A stretch of DNA of 64,000 bases from Epiperipatus broadwayi (GCA_028023455.1 JAQFVV010012404.1:13565421-13629420); one strand, 5' to 3'. Counted from the stretch's first letter, positions 34,756 through 48,822 are shown. Translations and numbers: made by a program. The notes: a model not told the origin generated them from the letters alone.

Positions 34756-36452
34756 TAATAGTTATCATCATCGTCATCATCATCAACCATTATCAATCCA
34801 TTGCAGAATAAAGGTCTCTCCAAGTTGAATCCATCTCTGATCTTTAGCTTCTCTTATCCACATCACCCCTGCACCCTTTCTTATTTCATCCATCCATGTC
34901 ACATGTGGTCTCTTTCTGGGTCTTTTACAATCTCTTGGAATCCAGTTTAAGATTTCAATTGTCCATCTATTATCATCTCTTCTAGAAATATGTCCAGCTC
35001 AACTCCACTTCAATCTTTTAATTTTTTCAATGAGGTCAGTAACACCTGTTTGTTCTTTTACCCATACATTGCATTTTCGATCTCTTCTTGTTACTTCCAA
35101 CATGCATCTCTCCATACTTCTAGTGATTTTCAGTCTCTGTATTGCTTTTCTATTAAGTGTCCACGTCTCAGATCCATAAGTAAGAACTGGTAAAACACAT
35201 TTGTTAAAAACCTTCCTTTTCAAACACATAGTTATATTTCCTTTTAGTATCAAGTTATTTCTACCAAAAGCACTTCAACCAAGTTTAATTCTATGATTAA
35301 TTTCATCCATTATGTTTCTATCTGTACTAATAATCTGACCAAGGTATTTGTAACTGTTAACTTCTAATTCATCATAATCAATCTTTATATTTTGAGCAAA
35401 TAGATTAAACATTACTTTAGTCTTTTTAACATTTATCTTTAGTCCTACTTTCCTACTTTCATCTGATAACTCCTCCAACATTTCCTGCAGCTCTGAAGCA
35501 TTATTTGCAAAAACAACTACATCATCTGCAAAATCTAAATGACTTAAATAATCTCCATTTATTTTCGCTCCTCTAGTTTCCCATTTTAATTCACAAAATA
35601 TTTCTTACAACACTGCTGTAAAAAGTTTTGGAGATATGGAGTCATCTTGTTTTACACCTTTCTCAATGTTGACTTTCCCAGTGTCAATATGTAATCTAAT
35701 TATTGCTGTTGCATTTTTATAAATATTCTTTAAAATATGACAATATCCTGGATCTATACCTTGATGATCCAATGCTTTAATCACTGAAGAAATGTTTATA
35801 GAATCAACTGCCTTTTCATAATCTACAAATCCAAAACATAATGGCAACTCATATTCATTTGTCCTTTTTATAACTTCTCTCAATACCTGGATATGATCTA
35901 CTGTACTAAAACCACTTTTAAATCCAGCTTGTTCCCTTGGTTGGTGGAAATCCAATGTTCTTTGTAGACGAGTTGTAATTATCTTGGTAAAAATTTTGTA
36001 TAAAACTGATAAAAGGCTGATAAGTCTGTAATTTCTAATATCTTCTTTATCACCTTTTTTAAATATTAATATTATCACTGCATTTTTCCAATCATCTGGT
36101 ACATCTTTATCATTTAGACATTTGGTATACAACCTTGCTAAAAAAAAAAATTATTTCTTTGTTTGCTTCTTTTAATATATCAATTATAATTCCATCATTA
36201 CTTGGAACCTTTCCTTCATACCTTTAATTGCATGTTTCACTTCTTCATTTAAAATTCTGGGCAATTCTGAAGATGTAATAAAAATAGGAGGTACTTGTTC
36301 TTTATTACTATATAATTCTTGATAAAAGTTTTCTACCCATTTCATAATGTCATCTCCCTTTTTAGTAATAATTCCATCTTTTTTTCTTATTGCAGATATA
36401 AATTTTCTACCAATACCAAAATGTTACATTCTTGAGACTTTTATTTTATGAT
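34756..36452 (-). mobile_element. RTE-like LINE, 5'-truncated, comparatively young copy
   Basis: The minus-strand copy starts near 36452 (in the linker before the reverse transcriptase) and ends near 34756 with TGGATTGATAATGGTTGATG followed by short GATGAT-type repeats. The repetitive 3' tail is a known trait of RTE elements. It retains nearly all of the reverse transcriptase and the whole C-terminal part, and is the best reference in the window for this family. Confidence 0.9.
34999..36132 (-). pseudogene. RTE-like reverse transcriptase, one frame with point stops
   Basis: The pieces at 36132-35605, 35481-35275 and 35253-34999 all lie in the same frame, so the coding region is broken by nonsense changes and not by indels over this span: TAA at 35605-35607, a TGA at 35275 and another TGA at 34999 (the last two fall where the 53.6-kb copy has Cys and Trp). 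Domain order: NYRLISLLSVLYK (family NYRPISLLS), FVDYEKAVDSI with the first catalytic Asp, GVKQDDSISPKLF (the usual G of 'KQGD' is D), FADDVVVF at about 35532-35509 with the two catalytic Asp, then VNSYKYLGQII, VLPVLTYGSETW and SMERCMLEVTRRDR. Upstream of 36132 a poly-T run at 36141-36152 and a loss in the KAPG region near 36200 add frameshifts. It would encode RT activity in an intact copy; this one is dead. Confidence 0.85.
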
Positions 36453-37242
36453 CAAATATATACTCCCTCTGCATCTCTCTCATTCTGTTATTCCCTGCCA
36501 GCATTTAATTGTAATTTCCAATCATCAGCCAAACAAAGTTTTATAAGATACATAAAGCACACAATTAGTCTATAATTAGACTTCTATAATCTTTACACTT
36601 ATCTTTAAATAACAATCTCACTTTTTTATTTTTCAATTAACTGTAATTTTTGTCCCAGCAATTAAAATACCATGCATGCACCCTGATATTTTACTCTTAA
36701 CTTCTCAATTCATCACTATCCTTATCTCCAAATCACTTTCAATTTTTTCGTTTTTTACAGTCTGATCAATTAATTCTCTCAATATTTAATATGTTTATTG
36801 ACTATTTCATTTTCCAGCATGTCTAATTTTTTTTCACATATTCTTTATATAATTATTTAAAATTATGCGCACATTTTTCTAAGAATAATTTATTTTTCTT
36901 TCTAGTAAAATAATTTTTCTTCTATTGTATTTTTATTTTGTTATATACATATATTTCTACATTTTTTTATTTCATTTTTTTATATACTTTTATTAATATT
37001 AACCAGTAACTTATTTCTTAGTCTCATTTTCTACCAGTAATATAACCAACTTTCTTTTATTAAAATAATCTTGAGATTAATATTAATTTCACTTCTATAT
37101 ATATTTTGAAGTATATTTATAATCTATATGCTTTCTTCTTTTCTCTTAAACTTTTGATAATTCTCAATTTTCTTTTGCATTTAAGCTTACTCAAAAACAT
37201 ATTCACCAATATTTCTTCTTTACAATAACAATTCTTAACTCT
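36453..37242. other. AT-rich stretch without a gene
   Basis: T-rich sequence with no recognisable domain or repeat. Confidence 0.5.
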
Positions 37243-37780
37243 TCAGACAGAACATGCATTTTTCATGAATTTACATGCACTCACCTGTAAGCATCAGTTT
37301 AAAAAGCATTAGTGGACCATTTATACTTAGAGCTTATCATTATATAAACCAATCTTTGCTCACCATGCTGAAATTAGGGCTTTAGCTTATTGTGTACCTA
37401 ATATATAACTTAACAAATGAATTGTACAAACATTCATTTTATAGCAGGAGAGAGACAAAATCTCATTTTAAACCATCTGTGATTAGAAATAAATAAATTT
37501 TTAATTTACTATAATAAATAGTTTATTTATATAGCAAATTTGAAATTCATTTCTAATCATAGGAGGTTAAAAATAAGATTCTATTTCTTTCCTGCTAAAA
37601 AATGAATAAGTATATCAGGCACACAATAGGTTAAATTCTTTGTTTCAGCATGTTGAGCAAAGGCCTTATATAATGATAAGCTCTAAGCATAAGTGGTTCA
37701 CTTATGCTTTTTAAACTGATTCTTAAAGGTGAATACATGCAAATTTATGAAAGATGCATGAACAAAGATTTATTCTCTTC
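37243..37780. mobile_element. Foldback element, copy A
   Basis: Nearly the whole element consists of two inverted arms of about 240 bp around a centre near 37515. Paired words include ATGCACTCACCTGTAAGCAT against the inverse of GGTGAATACATGCAAATTT, and AGAGCTTATCATTATATAA, which is identical in both arms. It shares size and arm sequence (ACTCACC.., ..CTTATC.ATATATAA.CCAA.CTTT, a TATATGCCTGAT-like block) with the element at 59.56-60.09 kb. No open frame is credible (the 92-codon frame at 37704-37982 mostly lies outside). The exact ends are uncertain by about 10 bp. Confidence 0.8.
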
Positions 37781-40209
37781 TCTATATTACATATGTAATC
37801 ATATAAATAGACTATTTATTATAATAACAATTCTTATGACCATATCCAACAAAATATTTCATATTTTTTTCCAAAACTGTATTATGTCTAATTTATCATT
37901 TATATTCCATACATATCTTATTCTAACTTTGCTATTATTGACAATTACATTTCTATACAATTTGCTATATAAAAATCTATAATTCTCTGCCTATCTTTTA
38001 ATGCATAATATATTGTGTAATGTAATTTGTTTATAAACCATGTGGATAGTGCATTATATATATTTAATATATTCCCAATATTTATATTCACTCTTTGACA
38101 AAAATATTTTACTAATTGATAATTTTTATTATTACAATCATTAATTTCTACAGTATGTTATTCATATTCTCTTATAATTCTTTTCCTTAAATCCATTAAT
38201 CTATATTTAGATATTCATAAATTCTGTATTTTTATTTCTGTTAATAACTTCATCATCTCCAGAATTAATACATTTATTATAGCCAGCATCCACTCCTGAC
38301 TTTTTATTTTATTCCACATATATTTCTCAGACTTATTTAACAATACATAATTTTTTTTGACATGCTTCCAGTATATATTTTCATAATATTAATTCATTTT
38401 TTAAAATATCTTCAATATAGCAATTATTTCCATTGCTTCATTGTTAAGATCATTTCTCTGGTAATTCTCATCATGATTGCATAATCATCTTTACTCATTC
38501 TTTTTTCAGCATAAATATCCAATTTGAACTTTTTTTTCTTTTTCATTGCTATTTTTACATATGTGTATATCCCTGACCTAACCCTCATAAAGCTATAAAA
38601 GATTGAAAAGAAGTAGACTAAACAAATAAGAGCAAGAGCATTAATGATTTATGAAATGTGCGAGAAAGGCTATTATTTAAAATATATAAATATAATTAAG
38701 ATAGATTTTAAAGGGGTTTTATTATTAATTAGTGTGTTAATATGATAAAGAAGATGAAAACGTAGTTTACTGTATTTGATCATCTAATGAATCAATTAAG
38801 AATTGTTGAAGAAAAGATTAATAGAGTTGGAAGAATAACCTTACATTATATTAATTACAAAAGTATGCTATTGAAAAAAAAATAGTATGAAGGAGATATC
38901 AAAATAGAAAATAAACTATTTGATCATTGTTTTTATTATTATTTTATAATATGTTATGCATAAAGAATCCATTATTTAAACTAAGACGAATTTTATTAAG
39001 AAATTATTCTATTTACAAAATCTATTTATTTCATATTCTATATAGAAACGAATAACATTTTCTCTACATGTGTCTCTTGTAACATATTTATAGTACCTAA
39101 AGTTAAAATAAAATTTCCTGTGCCTTAACAGTATAATTTAATTTAGAGTGTTTCTTTGAAATGTTTGATTCATTTAATAAGATTTTAATTTGTATATATA
39201 ATTCAACTTAGACTATTAGCCTTGAAACTTTAGCATCGTTGATTCAAAATATAACTGATATTTATTTATAAAGAGAGGAAGTTAAATGGAAAGTTTAATT
39301 TGAAAATTTATTAGTCTCTACAATGTCAACATATATATGTAATATCTGACTTAATAAAATGCTTTGAAATTTTAATTGTCCTAAGTAGACACTCATAGAG
39401 TTTAAGGTTGTACCAATGTAATCACGTAATTGTGTTTCTATTTATGCCTAATATTAGTATTTCAAAAGTAGTAGCAGCAGTAAATTTTATGTCAATCTGT
39501 AGAAAGATTTTAAACCCGTTGTAGTTGGAATCTTCAAATAAATCTTCTATTTCGGTTATAAATGGGAATTAGTTGGAGATTAATTTATTTCTGCAAAAAA
39601 TCAGATGTAAAACTAATAAGTTGTAATAACACATCTACTTTAATTAACTTCGCTAATATTGTCATTATATATAAATAACATGTCTATTCGTAAGTAATAC
39701 AAACTAGTATTAATACTTTTTTTTCTTTGACCTCAATTTCAGAAGGAAATTTCACGTAACAAAATTCTTTCATATATCTTTTTTTTATTCTTAAAAAAAA
39801 AAAAAAAAAAAACTAACAATTTATAAATATGCTATTTAATTAACGGCGCATTTATTCCCTGAATCTATGTTAATAGTTCACTTCCAATCAACCACTAAGA
39901 ATAATGTTCATTTTCAACTTGCTAAAGTTAATAAAAAATATTAGACACAAATATTTAAACTGTTAATGTATTCGAAATATGAAAAACATTAAACAAGTAA
40001 AAATTATGATAATTAATTTTTGTTTTTAGCAGTCATTCCAAATTAAAATATTGTAATAAATTATTGGGTTTTAAGTTTTATAAAAAAAAATATTTTATAG
40101 ATTTCTTCCAAGATGTTCTGCTTTTTGATAAATCTATATGAAATAATAGAGAAATAGTAGTTAAAACAATTTTACGCAAAGGCTTTCCAATAGTCTTTCA
40201 AAAAAAAAA

Positions 40210-40227
40210 GGGGGAGGGGGGAGGGGG
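40210..40227 (+). repeat. G-rich tract in AT-rich DNA
   Basis: Three G-runs of 5, 6 and 5 are separated by single A residues, preceded by about 10 A. Such a tract can form a G-quadruplex by splitting the middle run or pairing between strands, but that is only a possibility. It is the longest G-run cluster in the window. Confidence 0.8.
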
Positions 40228-40651
40228 AAAAGACAATATTCACTAGATATATCAATTAACAGTTGGTTTCCAATATCAAAAATTATTAAACCAAATAGTA
40301 TTTGATACATCTAAATTTGTGGAAATGTCTTAAACGGCTTAAATTTGAAATAGGAACTATTGCTCAATAGAAGGATCCGGTAGCTAATTTAATAAAGAGC
40401 AAACATAACTGCAATTAGAAAAAAAAAAGAGTATTTTCAAAAACTGAAGATAATTTTGCCAAAGTTGATAATAAAATTTTTCCAAATTTCCAAAGCCTCT
40501 TTTAAAAAGTCTCAAATAAAAAAAAATACTGAATGTTGGAAAAACAAATATATATTTAGAAAGAGTTGAAAAAAAGAAAAAATATTAATGATTGGAAATA
40601 AAATATATCAAAACAAACTATTATGTGATTCTTTTAATTTCATTGTCATAT

Positions 40652-40715
40652 ATAGTTTAGTGCAGTGATAGAATGTTAGACTTGAGAGTTAAAGATCTAT
40701 GGATAACAGAACAAT
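40652..40715 (+). repeat. tRNA-like relic
   Basis: TAGTTTAGTGCAGTGATAGA (A-box-like) is followed by TTAGACTTGAGAGTTAAAGA, the anticodon-arm-like part common in tRNA-derived SINEs, but the B box is lost (ATCTATGGATAACAG). It is an old SINE or tRNA pseudogene. Confidence 0.45.
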
Positions 40716-42972
40716 ATGTCATATGATCTCCCAAGTTAGTGACAATCTATTAAATTATTTTATATTATTCACTTTTAATTATCAGCTATAATATATCCTA
40801 TAAATTTCCCAAATTAGTTTCTAATTTTTGATCTTGGTAACTTAAAAATAGAAAAGGCTTATGAAATTTTTATAATTACTGGGCATAAATCATATATCTA
40901 AGCCTTTCTACACATCTATCATTAACTTAATTAAAAGACAAATGGATCACTCATTTTGTTTAATCCTGGCTTGTCTTTATATCTTGTAAAACTGGAATCC
41001 CTTTAGATAATGTCAATAGTATATTTTTCCTCTTTTTATCAGTATTATTATTTGTATTGGTAGAATATTTTTTAAAAAATCAGCATGCAATTGTAAAAAT
41101 ATTCATAAAATAAATTCAAAGTAAATAAATCTATCATTTGATGAAAAAAGCTAACTTGGAATAGCTACATTTTTTTTTTTTTGCATATAAGAAAGAAGCT
41201 TCTAAAAGAAAATTCAGGAATTCACAGCTATTATAGATAATCTAAGTGAATTTTTTTTTACTGTTCTGTATTCTATTCTAAAAAACAAAAAAATTACATT
41301 ACAGTTAAAAAAAAACACTGCCACACTGAATTATATTGTAACTGTTGCATAATTTGTCTTTGCACTAAATATTGGTCACATAGTAATTAATTGTGAGATT
41401 TATTCTAATAATTAAAGAATCTGGTCAAAAGTTCATACAGGCCTGGAGTCAAAATATTCTTGCAGAAAAACTTAAAATTAAAAAATCTTAAGAGTCTCAT
41501 TCATGTTTTTATACTGTGATAGAAAGGTGGACTCAAGAGCTCATCAAGGTACATAGCTCATGACCCAGATCTGTTATTTCTGATAATTAGATATTTTAAG
41601 AACTCCTAAGCAATGAATCATTTGATTATTTTATTTACTATAAACCAACAAAATTTTATCTATTTGAAATTTAGACTAAATTGTAAAGCCAGGATGAGAT
41701 CTCGAACAGTTTCAATTTAAGTGAATATATTATCTATAATATTTCATCTGTAGTATATCTAATATAAGTAAAAAGTAAAACAAACGTTTTAATAATTAGC
41801 CCATAACAAGAAAAGATTTCTCAAACTACCTATCATAGATAAACAGCCACTAGGATTGATTGTCAGTGAAAAACACTTGAGAAATTTTTCAGCCTTACTT
41901 ATTTTTTATACTTGCTTCAATGGTCAACTGGGATTAGGGAAGGTCAACTGCCTGTGAGAAAATAAGATGAATATTTTTTAGAAAATATTAATGGTAAACA
42001 TATCTTACCAAAATTAAAATTCTGAATCAATAAAATCAGACTTCTAGACTAAAATTCATGGATGTGATGATCATTATATAATACTTCTTTTGAGAAAAAT
42101 AAAAACACACCCAAATCTTTCCAATTAAAATTTTTAGAATTTATGAAGGATGTATAATAAAGCCAGTAAATGATATAATTTTGAGACTAACTATAGTTAT
42201 TCTTGGAAAATATACAGGTATATAAACTGAATTTTGTTAGTAGAGATTCAACTCCAATACTTCTATTTCTATAATAATATTAATCTGAAGATGAGAAAAA
42301 ATATTATTAGAAATATTATTATTAATAAAGAGTATGTGTGTGAAGGATATTATATCAAATTTACTGGATATAAAAGCAGTATATTTGCTATAAAATATTA
42401 TATAGGACTGATAGAGCTTGTAGAAAGTTGAAGATAAAAATACAAGCAAATAAAACAAATCATTAAAAAGAAAATAATTAATAAAAATATTAAGAGTAAA
42501 ACATTGGATAGTAAGCTATGAATCAGGTTATTTCTTTTAAATGTTTGAAAAAAGTGTCTGATTGATGATAAAGTTGAAAAAATTAGAATTAGTAATGACT
42601 AAAGATTATTTTGTGCTCATTAAAATTAAATCTAAAATATTTGTTAAATGTTTGGTTTGAAATGCAGATAGAACTATGAGAAAGACCCTTACACCTAAAT
42701 CAGTCAAGTTGTAAGTTTTTTGGGCATTGCCAATTATTGTTGAAAGATTTATTTAAGAAGAATCTCATATAGCAGGACCTCTCTATGTCTTATTAAGAAA
42801 AAATCAAAAGTGGATATTGAGTAAAAAAAAACAAGTAAAAGCTTTTAAAATTGCAGCAAGATATTATTTACACAGGAACAATTATCAGTTCATTAATTAA
42901 AGGTTAAAATTAATGCTAACTTGATGTCACTAAAAATGGAGTGGGCACAGTAATAATATGTAAGACAGCAAA

Positions 42973-43185
42973 GTGGATAAACTAATAGCATATGCATCAA
43001 AAATATTATCCAAAATTAAAAGGAAATATAATAAACTAGATAAAAAAGCTTTGGAAATTTTTTTCTTAATGAAAAAAAATCACCAATCGCTGTACCATAG
43101 GCTATTTAAACTAATTACAAACCATAAACTGTTCCTGGGTATTTTTTCAAAAAATAAATCTCTGCCAGATCATCTTGGCCTATGA
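42973..43185 (+). pseudogene. Ty3/gypsy RNase H domain
   Basis: Seventy codons remain open and read LIAYASKILSKIKRKYNKLD, then KKALEIFFLMKKNHQSLYHR and LITNHKLFLGIF. This matches the RNase H of gypsy elements, which typically read 'PiAYaSRtLs.aErnYsqlEKEaLAivf..kkFhqYlyGr.f.l.TDHkpLlgIf'. The catalytic Asp of the final TDH block is changed to Asn (TNH). The domain would degrade the RNA strand during reverse transcription; here it is a fossil. The Met is internal to the original polyprotein. Confidence 0.8.
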
Positions 43186-43679
43186 ATGATTCATTATCAT
43201 AATATACTCTCCACATTTAACTTGAACTAAATTATAAAAAAGCAAATAAACAAACCATGCTGATATGCTATCACAATTATCAGACAAATGGAAGTAATTA
43301 AGGATATAACAGAAATAAACTACGGTACATTAACATTCTTAAATCAGAGATACACAATTGTAATACCATTGCATAAAAAAAAAATGAGTGTTACACATTT
43401 TTTGTAATTGGATAAGCAACAGATGGCCAGAAAAAATAATAAAGTTACAAATAAAGCATTCTGGGATGCATGAGAACAGTTATCTATATCAAAAGACTGT
43501 ATTCTAAATGGAGACTGAGTTATCATTTCAACTATAAGCAAAAAAACAGGTACTTGAACTGATATATTACAATGACTCCAGTAGCTCAGTGATATATATC
43601 ATGGCTAACATAAATGATGATAATGTGATGCTTATCAAAAAAGAAAAAGGCAGTCTCTAAAAGATTTATATCATGGCCA

Positions 43680-44080
43680 AAAGCAAAGTAAAGGTGGCAG
43701 AAAGTACATGTAGTCCATGCAGGACCAAATAAGTTCCACATGATTCTAATAAAGGCAGACACATATTTTCAGTGGATTGATTACCATTTGATAAAAACAC
43801 ATGCTCCAAAGAAGCAATAAAAGGAGTTCAAGAGATTTTTTTCATATCATGGTCTTTCCACATTATTGGTTATGGCTAATGGAATGACTTTTACATCAGA
43901 AAAGTTCAAAAATGCAATGGAAGAATGGAGAGTAATTTCCATGTTAACACATCACTATCATCTGAAATCTATAAAAAAGACAGTGCAATTATTAAACCTG
44001 ATGCTAAATAAAAGCTGCATACATAATATATACAAGATTCTATATTCAATACTATTTACACAAAATATATCTTAAACAAC
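43680..44080 (+). pseudogene. Ty3/gypsy integrase core, inactive
   Basis: With frameshifts, the plus strand reads VHVVHAGPNKF, a 'h.D.aGP' relic without its Asp, then KADTYFQWIDYHL (family 'iDaySKWiev'), FFSYHGLSTLLVMANGMTFTSEKF (in the open frame at 43866-44075 from MVMANG) and THHYHLKS (family 'apYHPqSNG'). The catalytic Asp of the conserved 'DNG' is Ala here. Both changes point to an inactive integrase. Upstream at 43540-43580 VLELIYYNDSSSS recalls the region of the zinc-binding domain. Assignment is by the order of these blocks. Confidence 0.75.
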
Positions 44081-47000
44081 CACTAGTAAAGTCCATGCAG
44101 AGCTTTTGATGGAGAGAAAGATGAAGATAAAATTAATATTACTAATAATTGCTTAAAGCTTTTAAATGTAAAATAATCATTATAAAAATAAGTTTGATAA
44201 GGCTAAAAAAAAGTTACAAAATCAGCACACTAATACAACTTTATTAATTTAATTATAAAGAAAATGACAATGAATGGGTTAGAGTTAATCTAAAAAATGT
44301 TTCAATAAAAGGTAAATAATTGAAATTATGAAGAAAAAAGCTGAATATGGGAGTGAATATCAAAAATATCTAAATTATCTCTATTGTGACATCATACAAA
44401 AACAACTGACCACTTGTTAATACCAGTTTTCATAAGATAGAAGGTCCATAGCAGTAAGGTGTAGAAGAAGGTATGAAATTGAGAAATTAGAACCATTCAA
44501 ATGATAGATACTGAAAACCCAGAATCAAAATACTGACAGAGTGATAGAGATAAATGACTGCTGAAGTACCTTTAGGACTATCAATGCCCAAATATAGCAA
44601 GAGTTATGACCTACTTCTGGAGAAGAAGTTATACTATGTCTAGAGAATCATGTAATATTTATTTTGATTAATAAAACTTTATATTTACTTTGTACATATA
44701 TAACTTACTTAATGAAAGTCACAATAAGATAAAATAATAAAAAAAGAAAATGTAAAAGTAAATCATGAAAAATAAGAGCAGAAAATTAAGCACTTAATTA
44801 ATATGTGAATAGTAATAAATTCAAAGAAAATGCATACCAAATTTAATCCTAGATTAGGACTGACATAGTAATTAACAAGTAAAATTTGAGTAAAAGTTCT
44901 ATTATTCTCTATAATACATTAAAAACATACATTAATTAATATCTCCAGAAAGTTTAGTGTGGAATCATGGGAAGTATTCATTAAACTAAAAGTAGAACTG
45001 AAAAGAATTACTTTACGTCAAGGTCTCAAAGAGAAGATGAAACTATAAGCCCTGGAATCTGGATCATATTGATCTTTGTAAGCCTTAGGGTTTCCTTCTT
45101 ATGTATATTTCATATAGCTAATGATGCCTAATTCATAATTATTTGTACCCCAGTGATTGTTCAAATTAAATATGTCCACATACACCATAACATCCTTTAC
45201 TTTTTCTCTTTTAGAAAGACATTTCCTGTTGGATTAAAAATAATTTAAAGGTTATTTTTATCTATCTTTTATTATATCACATTCTGATTGCTTATATAGT
45301 TAGTATATGCAGTATACATATTAAACATTTAAAAATAATATATATTACATTTAAAAATAAATAAAATGTTTGATTTTAAAAAATCTAATTAAAAAGTCAT
45401 TTTTCGGATGTCTAAACAATTAACGATCTTCTTTCTTTTTTTAGTTATCTAAATGTTAAGACAAGAAGTTTGTAATTTTATTACTTTCACTATATTTATT
45501 TTATTTTAGATTCAGCTTTTGTAATATTCAATAATTAGTAAAGACTAAATGATAATGCTATATCTACACTCCAGATTAATTTCTGTTAATGATTATCTTC
45601 ATTAAAATACTGGATTAAACTTACAAACACCATCTTCAATTTGTTTATATTATAAAATTAATAATATGAAATTAAAAAATTCTTTAATCCAATTCAATTT
45701 GATTATATAGTTTTATAGATCTAACACTAAGCCAATAAAATCTATGTATTAGAGACTTCTTTTTAGTTAAAATATGTTTTATGTTATTTCTCAGTTTATT
45801 TTCATCATATGTTTTACTTAGCTATTGGGTAAAACAAAAATAAAAAGATCAAATTCTCATCATCTGTTAATTGATAATTGATTACTACATAAAATGTTAT
45901 CTATAGTGAATTATTTATAAAAAAGTCTATTTTAGCTTTTTTTAACTGTTCTCAAGTCATACATAGCAAGCTTGAGTAAAATGGTAGGTAGTTATATTAA
46001 AAATTATATTAAAGATGAGCAATAACCAGAAACTAGTCAGAGGATATAGATATAACAATTACCACCTAAAGAGCATTGATTATTCAAACTTATAATAGAT
46101 GGCTCTTAAAAATGTACACATTAAGATATGAACAAAATAATTAACAAAAAAAAAGAGCATTGAGGTTTTTATAAAATCATTACAATAATAGAAATATCAC
46201 AGACTTGACTGAATGTAATATTAAGTAAGAAAGATAAATAAATAGCTGATGAAAGATGATTTGGATGATTGTTACTTACTTAATTGCTTTTATCTTATCA
46301 AAAAGTGATTACCACATTTTAAAGATCATTTCATACATTTTTTTTGTGATTTTTTAATGTTGCGATTTAACTGTGATTGGTGAACAATAATGAAAAAAGT
46401 CATATTTAATGAGAGTCTCCTATGTTATATAAAGTAGAATATATCACAGCCTATATCTAGTAACTATTCAATTATTTTCTAATTCACTAAAATCTTTGAT
46501 GAGTTAGTCTAGCAATAGTCTGTGTTTTAAACAAAGATGATGAAAAACCACACTCTTTTCTATGACTTGCAATAACCTTTAATGAATTATCAAAAAACAA
46601 AATTTATTGTTTTAAGGTGGAACAACAATTAACTACAAATTTTTACAATTTTTTTGGATAATGTGAAATTAGTTGGCCAAATAAATTCAACAACTTTTAG
46701 ATCTGTTATTAATTAATTTTATATATTTTTCAATGTATTAAATCAATCATTAAAAAATTAAAATAGACAATTATAATTAAAATTATTTATATATATTATC
46801 AGAATGGTCATTTTAACTCCAGAAGAAAAAAACAATTAGAGATGGAAAATGAAGCTTTTTGGAAAAAATGTCTGCAGAATACATTATTATAACTTTAAAT
46901 ACATCACTTAATTGTCTATATTATAAAATAAACATATTAGTTAAAGAAACATAAATAAAAATCTGTCTAAAATGGATGATTCGAATAGAAAGTGGACATT

Positions 47001-48822
47001 GTTAATAACAATCCTATTTATTCTAACATATGTGTATTTATTATTTTTATTATTTATCAGCTTTGTTAAGAAATTATAAAGTCAAGGAATTTGAAAATGG
47101 GAATGATTCACTATAGAGTATTATTTTATTACTCCAGTAGTTTCATTGACTAATGCTAGATTTATTAGTATACATTAATATATATGAAAAGATTATATAT
47201 ATATAGAATATAAATTTTATAATACTGACAAGTATATAACATAGTGATAAATCTCCAATAATCAATATATTAATGTAATACCATTTAGTACCAAAGTCAA
47301 TCACCTTACAGATGCAAAATAAATCCATCTTTATCTGCCACCCAAAATATTTATATGAACAGTGGATTAGAACAATATTAAATTTAAAAAGTGAATATAA
47401 TATCAGCCAAGATGCTTTTGTAGTTTCATTGAATCAGCTTAAATTTAATTTGTACTTATTTTAATATCTTGCAAACAAACTATTAAATATAAAAGATTTG
47501 TGATAATATAACTTTACAGCATTGATAAACTTTCAAGTTGTGGTTATATGAAATCAATGCTTTCTAATATCAAAGTCATTCATAAAAATGGGACTAATTT
47601 ATTATCTGTGATGTAAATCATTTATATACTAGTGGTGATGTATTGAAATAGTGACTATTTGGAGATTTTCCACTACTATAAAATACTAACATTACATATT
47701 TGATATTTGGTAATTTGATACAAGGTATTAATAGAAATTAACTCTGTTTTATGAATATATATATATATATAAGCTATTTCAAATGAAACTCAAGAATTTA
47801 GTTAACTTGGTAATTACTCTTTTAGTTATCCTTATTCTAATCTACTATACATATATATAAAGATCTTGGGCAATAGATGAAAGGAGATTCATTTTCCATC
47901 TGCAATGTGAATGATTTGTTATTAAGGGCCATTGAACAGAGGTTTCTCACTCTAAGAGTTTTATATATTAAACCTTTTTATTCAACAATGTGCACTATAC
48001 AATTTGATGCAATCATTCCTGGATTGATTCTTGGCTGATTGAATTAATAATAAAAAAAACTCCATTTTACTTCGTTAAATTAAACTACTATGCTCAACTT
48101 TACTTAGGTGTTTGAACGTTACATGACTTCTGAGCAACTAACCATATGATTATATAAATATCTAAAAATCAAATATTTATGCTATTGAACATCTAATATG
48201 TATGTATTAATTATAGTAGCAGTTATTATTAATAACATTTAGAATCTAAATTTAAGTAAATAAAAATAATAATTTTTAATAAAGAATGATTAATGATAAC
48301 GTATAAATTCATAGAAGAACTGCTGTTGTAAGAGCTAACCTAAAAAAATGGAGAGATTTATGAATATACCAATATTTTCAATAACATCAGAACTCTTATG
48401 CATTTGCCTTGTTTGCCCACGCATTAGCCTTTAGGTCACTATTGATTTTTTATCAACAGTAACTTAATCTTCCAAAATAACTTTATTTAAAACATCTTTA
48501 CATACCTGATAATTAATAACTTCTACTAAAATAAAAATATGTAAACATTTAAGTTACAATCTTTAATAACATATTTTTAGGCGTCAACGGATGTTTGTGT
48601 GTATCCAATATATAAGAGAAAACATTCGACTTCCCGTTCTAACATATTTATATATTTTGCAATTGTTAAATAACGCATAAATCCGGCAATGAAAAAAACA
48701 ACAACATATATATATTCTAAATCGTTTTTTAAAAAATATTAATTAAATAATAATGAAGCCATTTTTTTTTTTTTTTTCAACAAGCTAGATCTATGTTTCT
48801 AATTACAGTCATTACCATGAGC

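Larger units (their letters stand above)
37781..42539. other. Long AT-rich stretch without a gene
   Basis: No protein domain is recognised. It holds a tRNA-like relic at about 40652-40715, a related weaker patch at about 41515-41575 (GATAGAAAGGTGGACTC), a long A-run near 39796-39813 and an unusual G-rich tract at 40210-40227 after a run of A. The facing open frames at 42234-42458 match nothing. Confidence 0.5.
42540..44720 (+). mobile_element. Ty3/gypsy LTR retrotransposon remnant
   Basis: The order is end of reverse transcriptase (SFLGIANYC near 42718), RNase H (42973-43185), zinc-binding and catalytic part of integrase (about 43480-44080) and a probable 3' LTR start near 44625-44640 after a purine-rich stretch (TGGAGAAGAAG). 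Downstream, AATAAAACTTTATATTTACT at about 44671 looks like an LTR polyadenylation region. Gag, protease and most of RT are missing or too decayed. The frame is broken many times. No 5' LTR was found. Confidence 0.8.
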
